This document shows, piece by piece, positions 45,020-64,000 of a stretch of 64,000 nt of DNA. The first letter of the stretch is position 1, and every line of letters starts with the position of its first letter. The stretch is from Chaunax sp. Z400 (lineage: Eukaryota > Chordata > Actinopteri > Lophiiformes > Chaunacidae), in NCBI GenBank assembly GCA_037577475.1, contig CM075194.1, forward strand, positions 10,001-74,000. Direction: 5' to 3'. The position numbers were made by a program, and so were the translations under genes. The notes under the pieces were generated by a model. The model was given only the letters and a program-made list of their open reading frames with translations. It was not told the origin of the DNA and did no database searches.

Positions 45020-45560
45020 TATCTAGTAAGCCAGTGTGCATTAAGAAATCTATAACCTCTTTCTGTGTCTCCCTTACGTTGTCTCCATTGGTTCCCAGTA
45101 TTCCCTTCAAATCCCAGTCTCGTCCTGCCTTTCTCACCCTTCATTGCAACCGTCCCCTGTCTTCGTTATATTTAACACAATGCAATAGTACATGTTCAAC
45201 ATTTTCAGTTATATTACAGTGTATACATTCTTGTGAATTTGTCCTACTGAATAAAAACAGTGTCTTGTTTAACCCTGTATGATCAAACCTTAATCTCGTT
45301 AACACTTCTTCCTCTCTTCTACTTCTGCCTTTGATACCCTGTGCTTTGACTGTCTTTTGAATGATGTGGTATGTTCTGCCCTTACTGTCCTCATCCCATA
45401 TTTTCTGCCACAGTTCTGATGTTTTCTTTTTGATTATAGCTTTTCCTTCCCCTTTTCCAAAAGGTGCATCCACACCCTGTCTCATGTCTTTTAGTGCTTT
45501 TTTTGGCATTGGCCAAGCGTCTCCTGACTGGACAGCATTGTCAACGTGGTCACATGGCCC
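45020..45560 (-). mobile_element. LINE C-terminal fragment with zinc-knuckle-like motif
   Basis: Minus frame encodes KALKDMRQGVDAPFG, ELWQKIWDEDSKGRTYHIIQ, VLTRLRFDHTGLNKTLFLFS and CIHCNITENVEHVLLHCVKY. The C-x2-C-x6-H-x4-C pattern plus W..W....GR...Q and RLR.GHTGLN-like text is typical of the region after RT or RNase H in several non-LTR clades (I or R1-like). Only the C-terminal part remains. Confidence 0.65.
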
Positions 45561-45796
45561 CCCTTAAAACAATGTAACATCTAAATTCTGAGTTTGATGT
45601 AATTAAGCCCCTCTACACACAACTTGTTCACTCCTTGATAACTCTGTTGTACCAATATCAGCTTGTACCAATATCAGCTGTAAGTCACCTAGAGGGCGCT
45701 CTAGAAGGAGTCCTAAATGAATGGGAGTGAATGCAGCTAATGGCTAAAATAATTATTTTCACCTACTTCTAGACAAAAAGCCCAAATTTTATTTTA

Positions 45797-46205
45797 TTCA
45801 TTCATTTTCTGTTACCGCTTATCCTGTGTAGGGTCTCAGGCAGGCTGGAGCCTATCCCAGCTGACTTTGGGCGTGAAGCGGGGTAAGATAAAATAAGATA
45901 AGATATACCTTTATTAGTCCCACAGTGGGGAAATTCACAACACCCTGGACAAGTCACCAGTTCATCGCAGGGCCACATGGAAAGAAAGAGAATAATTCAC
46001 ATTCACGCCTATGGTCAATTTAGAGTCACTAATTCACCTATATTGTTTTTGGGAGGTAGTCAGAGAACCCAGTGGAAACCCACACAGACACATGGAGAAC
46101 ATGCAAACTTCACACAGAAAAGTCCCAGGTCCTCAGGTGGATTTGAACCCATGGACCTTCTTACAGTGAGGCAACAGCACTACCCACTGTGCCACCGTCC
46201 TGCCC
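45797..46205 (-). mobile_element. tRNA-derived SINE-like element
   Basis: Read on the minus strand, it starts GGGCAGGACGGTGGCACAGT and contains an A box TGGCACAGTGG (46,184-46,194) and a B box GGTTCAAATCC (46,139-46,149) 34 bp apart, the layout of an internal RNA polymerase III promoter. The body reads GGAGTTTGCATG-like text (AAGTTTGCATGTTCTCCATG) and ends AGCGGTAACAGAAAATGAAT. This is a very abundant fish repeat by pattern. A 55-bp insertion interrupts it. Confidence 0.7.
45886..45940 (-). mobile_element. 55-bp LINE 3' tail nested in the SINE
   Basis: The segment splits the SINE between GGGGTA and CACCCTGGAC. On the minus strand it reads GAATTTCCCCACTGTGGGAC, TAATAAAGGTATATC and a (TTATC)n-like tail, the very 3' end of a fish L2-like LINE. 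It appears to be an extremely 5'-truncated insertion. Confidence 0.65.
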
Positions 46206-46497
46206 TTAAAATTTTATTTTAGATTGTGTAAATACAGCATCGATTATATATCAGAGGTGAAATGAAAACACACCAATGTTCTTTGTTTTTCTTACAAGGA
46301 GGGGGATTTTGCCCACAAATAGCTAACATTCCCTTTTTTTCCAAAAATAGGTAGTCCTAATCAATGATTTTTATTTCACTATTGATTATTTAACTGAACA
46401 TCCTTCGATTGGCTCTGTACTCTTTTCTTTCATCATGACGCTGTGAGGTGATGTCCTGACAACACATTCATCACCCCCAGGTGTCGTGCCAATAAGT

Positions 46498-46564
46498 CTT
46501 ATTGACTACTGCTGTTATTAATGTTCAACTACTCTGAACATTAATAACAGCAGTAATCAATAAG
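46498..46564. repeat. Long near-perfect inverted repeat
   Basis: Left arm 46,498-46,527 (CTTATTGACTACTGCTGTTA, then TTAATGTTCA) and right arm 46,535-46,564 are reverse complements over 30 bp with one mismatch, around a 7-base spacer ACTACTC. The structure is exact in the sequence; its origin is unknown. Confidence 0.95.
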
Positions 46565-47384
46565 AATTATTGATACCATTTTAGAAGTAATCTGACTGAC
46601 ACTGATTGCAAGTATTGTTGTTAGTTATATTAACACACATTAATTGAAATAAACCATTCAGTAAAAGATGTTATAGTAAAATACTTTAAATGTCGTCTAT
46701 ATTTTGTCTTGTAGGCCAACAGGGTTTAAAGTTTGCTGCAACATAAATACTGCATTAGTCTAGTACTACTCTACTGCTACTGCAGTAGTTATAGTTTCTT
46801 CTGTTTGCTGTTTTTCTTAAAAAATAGACTCATTGTTGTTTCATCACCTTCCGACTTCAGAATGTTTCCACATCTTTTGAAAAATGCTTTTGAATTGACC
46901 ACAAAATGAAATACATCTTATATGCCATAATTAATGTTTCATGGGGATTTCTGTATTTTTCACTTTCATCAAATCTTTTAGCTCATTGTTGGAGCAAAGG
47001 GAACAATTATCATTGTACCACATCTTCACAAACTGTGAATAAGTTCGGAAGGAAAAAAAACATTCCAAGTAAAACAATATGGTTGATTTTGTCATGAGGC
47101 AGAATTAATCCCTACTTTAATAATCTGGTTGGTGTCCATTAGAGTGCAATGTAATGGTCATGTTAATACAGGGAGAAGAGGATGCTGGATAATCGATGTG
47201 TTAAACATTGTTACCATTATGACACTGAAAAACATAAAACAGAATTTGATAATCTGCTAATCCTTTTAGACATATAATTCATCTAAAAGAGAATGAAGAC
47301 AATGCATTTAATGTATCCATTGATTTTTGTAAACATAGGTTTATTGAGAGTCTGAAAGCAGTTGGGACAGGGTCCACAACCAAT
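46565..47384. other. Intergenic spacer between elavl1 and pak2
   Basis: AT-rich sequence without a supported gene, RNA gene or recognisable element. Confidence 0.5.
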
Positions 47385-47636
47385 TGGATGTTTATATTAC
47401 AGATGTTAAATATAGACTTCATGTTTATATTATAGATGTTAAATATATACTTCATGTTTATATTACAGATTTTAAATATAGACTTCATGTTTATATTACA
47501 GATGTTAAATATAGACTTCATGTTTATATTACAGATTTTAAATATAGACTTCATGTTTACATTATAGATGTTAAATATAGACTTTATATTTATATTATAG
47601 ATGTTAAATATAGACTTCCTGTTTATATTATATATA
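47385..47636. repeat. 33-bp minisatellite, about 8 copies
   Basis: Unit ATGTTTATATTACAGATGTT, then AAATATAGACTTC, repeats with alternation of ACAG/ATAG and GATGTT/GATTTT. Because the period is a multiple of three, open frames appear on both strands (11-residue repeats). There is no start context, conservation or neighbour that suggests coding. Confidence 0.9.
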
Positions 47637-48153
47637 AACATGTGTATTTATTGTGTATCTTAAATCAAAGTATTTAAATCATTCACAGAGAGAATCTGGA
47701 CATTTTCATCTACTGTTACAAAATAAGATTTCATGTATAACAGACTTAGATCTCACTCCAGTTACTGGACTGGTTTAATCCCAGTGAGATACTGGTCAAA
47801 CTCTCTGGACCTTGTCAGAGGGCACATAGTTAACAGTTGTTCCAGTCTCTATATCTGTCAACATGAAGAAATCTTTTATCTGGTACACAGAATGCAAACT
47901 GGTGAAATATTTTCTCATACACAACTGAAGACTCACCTGACAGTCGCTCCAGAGAACCTGTTCGTATTAACCTGCTGCCAGAAAGACACAAATTATAGCA
48001 TGATCCTGAAAAATCATATTTTGATGACTGGGAGGTTGATAAAGATCCAATCAGCTCACCAACAAAGATGAAAAGATGGTCTTCAGGAGGAACCAGACAA
48101 AATGTGCAGCACTGAAAAAACATGCTGGAAAATGATTGCTGTAATCAATAGGT

Positions 48154-48543
48154 TTTATTTCACTGAAACAGACTGATTACCTGTCAACCAATCACTATAC
48201 AGATTGTTCATTCATTAAACACATCATGCACCACGCCCCCCTCACTTATTCTTAAAAGGTTTTCAGAAGAAACATGACCCAGCCACTGTAGGAATCAATA
48301 ATCAATCAATACCAATCATTTATATTTAGAGTCAACATCAAAACAAACATAATGACTGCAACAAATAGACAAACATTGTGGCCCAGGGCAGTTTTAGACA
48401 CACAGCACCAGCACAGAGACACTGGGCAGAATGGAGAGACAGTTTGTCACAAACACTGGGAGGCTGATGGCCCTGATGGCCCACACATAGACCAGTACAA
48501 GATGAAGACTGGTTTGACTGGTTTGGTCCTCACAGACTGGAGT
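48154..48543 (-). terminator. pak2: pak2 3' UTR and poly(A) signal
   Basis: Downstream of the pak2 stop the minus strand has AATAAA at 48,154-48,159 (AGTGAAATAAAACC), giving a 3' UTR of about 390-410 nt. Other signals further away cannot be excluded. Confidence 0.5.
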
Positions 48544-58701
<10,158 letters not shown>

Positions 58702-58721
58702 CTACACACACACACGTTCAC

Positions 58722-59527
58722 CTGCACAGACAGGAAGAGAGATGCATGAATGAATGAATGAGTGTGTTCATCACTTATTCCTGTTTTCAGTGTTTCACAA
58801 TGGTAACACGTGGTTTTACATATTTGCCAAAATACTCCTGAGAAAAGCTGCAGATAAGGAGACTGTTAGACAAAGACTTTTACAGGGACCTGACGGATCA
58901 TCTGGTCCTCAATCTGAGCATCAGGGCTGAGGTTCGGACGTTTAGTGGGCGCATTACTGTCTGTTCACAGTTGGAAATGAATGAATGAAAGGAAGCAGAC
59001 GGACTTGTGAAACCTCCCCAACATCATGTGCACAACACTCACTACTGTACTATTTTACAGTACATGTACTCGACTGGAGTATTTCATGCTACTTCATACT
59101 TTTGACACATTTCAGAGGGAAGTACTCTGTTTTTACTCCACTACCTTTATTTTAAAGCCATGGCTACAGATTAGGATTTTACACAGAAAATTAAAGTAAG
59201 TGTATAAAATACGATTGTAATTGATTAGAGTGTTTTCCGATCAGTGTGACCAGACAGAAGGCTGGGTCCTATCATTTCACCTCTAACCGTCTCAGTTAGA
59301 GATAAAAATATCCAAAAATTAATAAAGTAACAGACCTGAGGAAGAATAATGGAGCAGAGCTCCTCCTCCATTTATCATCTTACGACCACTCACATTTATC
59401 TTATGAGCATTTCGAGGGGTCCAACCGTAGATTGGTTAACGTACGTGACTTATTTATCAATGCATCAGAAAATGCAGAAAATGGGTGGATGGTATCGCTG
59501 GATGTCTGTTCTGATGGTGGTCGATGG

Positions 59528-59565
<38 letters not shown>

Positions 59566-60009
59566 ATACATACACACACACACACACAGTGAAATCTCAT
59601 CCACAGAAACATTTCTTTAAATCAAAGTGAACCATTTGATTTGGCGACATCACAGACGGGAAACAGGAAGCACACCAGGGTTTCATCACTTGATGACATC
59701 ACATGTTAAACTCAGACAACATACCTGATACAGAAAACTAGAGAACAGATGAAATCAGGTTCGCTTGTGAACAATGACGACAAACAACATGAGATCAGAA
59801 AAGTTCACACCAGCTGATCTGTGCCTGTAAAACAACTGAAGATACATCAGCTCTGATTCATGTTCTGTGATGCTTCATGATGGAAGCTATCCCAGCATTC
59901 ACTGCTACCAACAGACTATGAAAGAACTGACAGGGTATGGCCAGGCACACGTCCTTCTAACCTGAAGAGCCCGCAGAGACCTGCCCTCACTGATGTGTTC
60001 AGTACTCAC
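58722..60009. other. pak2 first intron (inferred)
   Basis: No gene is supported. It contains the CA microsatellite at 59,531-59,588 and otherwise unremarkable sequence. Confidence 0.4.
59531..59588. repeat. (CA)n microsatellite
   Basis: About 29 CA units with a few TACA interruptions. Confidence 0.97.
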
Positions 60010-60110
60010 CTTCCCGCTGCCTCTTCTGTGTCGAACAGAAGATCAGGAACACGATGAAATCTGATTATTCCCAGGAAGTCTCTGCAGCTCTTTCTCCAGT
60101 GCTCTTCTAT
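60010..60110 (-). promoter_or_regulatory. pak2: Candidate pak2 noncoding first exon
   Basis: On the minus strand AAGAGGCAGCGGGAAG is followed by the strong donor GTGAGTACT (exon edge at 60,010), in the right orientation and with no other candidate before 58.7 kb. The 5' limit is unknown; the end coordinate is arbitrary. Confidence 0.45.
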
Positions 60111-63100
60111 TCACGTAGCTCTCAGTGTTTCCTCTCCTCTCAGGCAGGTCTCAGCAGGCTGCCTCATTCCTCACACATCCTGGATGGGACAAGTGGATTC
60201 TTGCCCCACAGGATAAAATTAGACCCAGACCAGCCTTAATGTGTGTGTAGGACTGAATGCTGTCCAGGTAGAGACAAGTCGTCTCTCAGTAGGAATTCCA
60301 TAGCTACAGGGCTGCAGGGGTTGGGTGTGTTCTCCTGTTCAAGTAACACAAGGTGAACATGGTGGTGCTCATGATGATCATGGTGGATCATTTAATGACC
60401 ACAGATGAGGATTTTTCCCTTAGGAGTCTCATTAAAACAGACATGTGTTACTCAATGAAAGCCACCCATTATCAATCAAAAACAATAATCAATCATTTAC
60501 ACTGTTGTTGGTTAATTTTCTATAAATTTATTGATCGATTCATCAGTCAGCTCTGTTGATGTGTCTTTTTCATTTGATTTTTCACATCCCTCTGCTCTTC
60601 ATCATCTCTCTTTGTCATCCTCCTCTCTTGCTGGCCACCATCAAGGAAAGACCACTTCCTCATCCTGGAACTCCTGGGCATTAGAGTGTCACATGATCAG
60701 ACCAGTCAATCAGAGCACAGCAAACACACCCACCAAGCTGTTTACAGGAAGTGTTCAGCTTCTATAAAAGGACACACACACACGGAGTTTGACGTGTATT
60801 CAGGAAGGAAACGCGACAAGATTGGGGGTGGGGGGGCAAAAGGGGTCCAAGCATGTTGTCACTACTACAAATTTACCAAATAAAACAGCAACAGTCTCCA
60901 TGGCAACAACAGTCAGAGTCTGACTGTCAAACTACAGACAGTGGACTCCGGAGGTTGGAGTTCTGACTTTTCTCCCCCGTTTGAACATCTTTCGGCAGGT
61001 TGACAGCAGAATAGTGGGGATTGTTAAATTGCAGAAGTCCTGATGCCACAAGACTGAAGTAGGTACACCTGATTTTGGACATATGAATAAAGCCCCTTTT
61101 CCACTGCATAGTACCAGCTCGACTCGGCTCTACTCACCTCACTTTTTTTGCGTTCCGACTTGGTATAAAGTACCTGGTACTACTTTTTCAGTACCTGCTC
61201 TGCTGCGGTTCCAAGCATGGAAAAAGGCTAAAAAGAGAGAAAACTTCAACAGAACATGGAGGACATGAAGGAAGAGTCTTGAACAAGAGATGAGAACATT
61301 ACTACGAACTGGCGAAGAACAGGAGGAACCACACAGACTGGATACACTGGGAATCAGGGGAATAACAACCAATTGGTCTGAAAGAAACACAGAAGGAGTG
61401 GAGGGAAGAAAAGGCAACATGGCAACATGGAAACAAGAGACTAGGAACAGGGAATGAACAGACACAGAAAGGGTGAAAGTACACAACTGAAAACACAGAA
61501 GACTAAGCAGAAAAGGAGAATAAATTATCAAAATAAAACAGAAAACAACAGACAAAACCCAAAACCACCAGAGTGATGGTTTTGGGTTTTACTCTGGGCA
61601 CTCTGGTTCACCCATTTTTAAGATGTCAAGGTTACGTTCTCCTCCACTTGGCTCTGACGATGAACAGAGACCAGCAGGAGATTACAGAAATGTCCAGGAT
61701 TAAAACACTGAACTAGACAGAACTCACCAGACAACTCAGTTAGTCAACATCACAAAGACGAAGAATTAAACTATTACAGCTGAGGTCACAGATAGAACCC
61801 ATTCCTTTATGCGACACTTGAATCAGAATGAATGATGGCGCCTTTAGACGACGCCCCTTTCATACTCAGGCATGAGACTAATCACCTGTTATCAGTGAAC
61901 CTGTTTACCTGTGTAATTTCAGAATAAACATATTTACAGAAATCAATTAAGTTGATTGGGATATCTTTTGATATCTTTGATATCTTTGTGTTGTTTTCTA
62001 TTGAACGTAAAGTCAAACAGGATTAGGAAATGATCACATTCTGTTTCATTAACATTTTAAACAGCGTCACAACTTTTCTGAAATCAGGTTTAAGATCGAT
62101 CATTGATTGGTTCTGTTGTTAGACGCTGCTTCAGGGCAACATGTTTGACTTAAAGCTGGTTTTAGTCCCCGTTTCACAGAGAATGAATGAATGAATGACA
62201 GTCATACTGGAGCCAAAGATGTTGAACTGGAATATTGAGAATGTTTCTGTTCAGTGTATACGAGGAGGAGAAGATGATGAAGATCCAGAAGGAGATGCTG
62301 GGGCTGCCGGAGAAGACTTTAGGCTTCACTGAAAGGAAAATATCTCGTATTGATAACATCAGAGCTCTAATGGGGCTGGAGGCATCTGAGGATGGATGTG
62401 TTACAATGGATACAAATATCTACCTATCATATGCATGTCAATGCTTTCTGAACATCCGTAAGCCCTACGGGAACAAACAGGGGCCACAAGAATAAAAAGA
62501 CTTATTCTTGTCCAATAACTGTTTTCACACAAGCCAGTCATGTGGTTGCAGTGGTCGACTCACACACAGGAGACCTGTGTTCAAATCCCGTGGTTTTGTT
62601 TTTTTTAACCTTGTTATCTTTTCTTAGGGATTTTGGGAAAATCTTAAGGATTTTCTTACCGGTGAGAATCCGATGAGGATTATTATTAATAATAATTATT
62701 ATTATTATGACATGTATGTTATCATTAACCCGTCGACTGAGACACGTCACATCTGAACTGCTGCATAGTGTTTCTTTACACGTTGTTTTGTTCCCATTTT
62801 ACTTTTACAGTTTTATTTTATTAAATTATACATGACACATTTACATGATAGAAGGTTTTTTTAATTTGTGATGTGCAGGACGTGTTTATCTCGATTTGAT
62901 CCTAAAAATGTCACAGCTGTGCTAACAAATGGCTGAGGAGAAGAGAAATCCTCAGCTAAGGGGCGTTTAGCTCCATTTGTAGAGAACACGTCCCATTTAT
63001 TGAAGCTGCAGTCCTCTGGCCAACACGGGTTCTGGCCACAGCCCTTTGCCCCTCTCTCTCTCCTGCATTTCCTGTCAACTCTTCAGCTGTCCTGTCACAC

Positions 63101-63125
63101 ATTAATAGCTAAAAATGCCAAAATA
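60111..63125. other. Upstream flank of pak2 with repeat fragments
   Basis: No gene is supported. A short DNA-transposon-like segment at ~61,089-61,215 has CCCCTTTTCCACTGCATAGT, TACCAGCTCGACTCGGCTCT and AAAGTACCTGGTACTAC, an abundant fish pattern. A 14-bp inverted repeat (AAAACCCAAAACCA) spans 61,554-61,590. An ATT-type simple repeat is at ~62,676-62,708. A degenerate tRNA-like B box (GTTCAAATCC) lies at ~62,580. Confidence 0.4.
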
Positions 63126-63135
63126 TCATACATAT

Positions 63136-63166
<31 letters not shown>

Positions 63167-63221
63167 TACATATATATATACACATATATACATATATATA
63201 TATATATATACGTATATACAC

Positions 63222-63292
<71 letters not shown>

Positions 63293-63300
63293 CACATACA
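63126..63300. repeat. TATACA/TA/CA compound microsatellite
   Basis: Alternating (TA)n, CATATA and (CA)n runs; open frames here on both strands are artefacts of the repeat. Confidence 0.97.
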
Positions 63301-63907
63301 TAGCTCTGCTGTACATAGAGCAGCTTCAGAAACGGCGTGAATGTCAGACTGAATAAAATGACACTGGTGACATCAGCGACGTTTATTCGTGCGTCAACAA
63401 TTAACAAGTAGGAAGAAAACCTGCATCAACTGATGTCACTACGCATCACACTATAGATTTATCAGGATTAGTGACATCACACATGGATGGATCCAAAACA
63501 GTGCTTGTAGGAGTGTCTTTCACTACAGACATATAGGTTGTGTTAAAATTAATTATTATAGATTATAGATCAGTTTTCACAGCTAGAGTGAATAAAGGAT
63601 GCTAACAGAGGAGGGAGCCATAAGTTCAGTATGTTTTGCTACTAGTTACTAATTACTAGTAGTTCTAGAGAGGTACTATCAATGTCAATAACACAACATA
63701 CAGGAAGTGATGAAACATTAACAAAGATAATCAGCTCTGCGTTCAATAAGACAAATGTTACGTAAATGTTTAGAGCATTTTGGCATGAATGAGCCGTTCT
63801 GTCCTCATCTCCCGCGGTAACACGCGGCGAGACCAAAATGGTGGACAGCGATTCAAAAACAAAAACAACGTAACAATATCCAGCACTATCTTATATTTCA
63901 AACTTAC

Positions 63908-64000
63908 CTAAAATGTAAACATACTTGTTGGAAAACATATTGTCAACACGTGATGGTCGTGATTTCCTCGCCTTCGATGATCTGCTGTATATTCTAGCAG
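63908..64000 (-). other. Possible exon of a neighbouring gene at the window edge
   Basis: On the minus strand an open frame from the right edge ends AACAAGTATGTTTACATTTTAG before the strong donor GTAAGTTTG at 63,907. Just left, 63,800-63,835 has CCCGCGGTAACACGCGG and CCAAAATGGTGG, a CpG-containing YY1-like promoter motif. I do not recognise the protein. It could be another gene's 5' exon or chance. Confidence 0.25.

Noticed and set aside
62540..62600. tRNA gene suggested by GTTCAAATCC
   Set aside because: The B box is acceptable but no proper A box or cloverleaf arms can be drawn; at best a degenerate SINE relic.
63000..63407. Open frames of Tyr/Ile/Thr/His repeats
   Set aside because: Products of the TA/CA microsatellite.

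Overview
The window looks like teleost fish nuclear DNA. It carries three multi-exon vertebrate genes with GT-AG introns. Around them lies a fish-type mix of transposable elements: L2/Rex1-like LINEs, a Gmr1-like Ty3/gypsy remnant, PIF/Harbinger, a tRNA-derived SINE, and retroposon 3' tails with short repeated ends. There is also a tandem satellite. The species cannot be named from sequence alone.

Layout. (1) 1-8,645: satellite array with a ~445-bp monomer. It has 14 intact monomers to ~6,231, then a monomer split by a duplicated retroposon-like insert, then diverged monomers. (2) 8,646-9,883: decayed PIF/Harbinger element, with a transposase tail on + and a Myb/SANT-like gene on -. (3) 9,884-14,560: low-complexity region with five copies of a ~74-bp module, telomere-like CCCTAACC tracts, and diverged relatives of the satellite. 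(4) 16,214-27,659 (+): complete 11-exon excitatory amino acid transporter gene of the EAAT5/6/7 clade, predicted 559 aa. (5) 28,310-30,722: dispersed repeat interrupted by a 5'-truncated L2-type LINE. (6) 33,603-40,197 (-): complete elavl1 (HuR) coding region. It gives 325 aa from the usual start, or 341 aa with an upstream coding exon. A noncoding first exon is inferred near 44.7 kb. (7) 40.4-47.6 kb: repeat-rich spacer with LINE fragments, a SINE with a nested insertion, a near-perfect 30-bp inverted repeat and a 33-bp minisatellite. (8) 48,544-58,701 (-): complete pak2 coding region, 14 coding exons, 517 aa, with a probable noncoding first exon at 60,010. (9) 58.7-64.0 kb: upstream flank with microsatellites and transposon fragments, and a possible exon of another gene at the right edge.

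The three genes are unrelated in function: membrane glutamate transport or anion conductance, AU-rich mRNA binding, and Rac/Cdc42 kinase signalling. Nothing suggests co-regulation. elavl1 and pak2 are co-oriented; the transporter converges on elavl1. Exon joins were chosen by reading phase, splice consensus and remembered family sequences. All three coding regions sum to whole codons with no internal stop. The observations I rate highest are the covarying hairpin in the satellite, the integrase-before-RT order of the gypsy remnant, and the elavl1 N-terminal extension exon.
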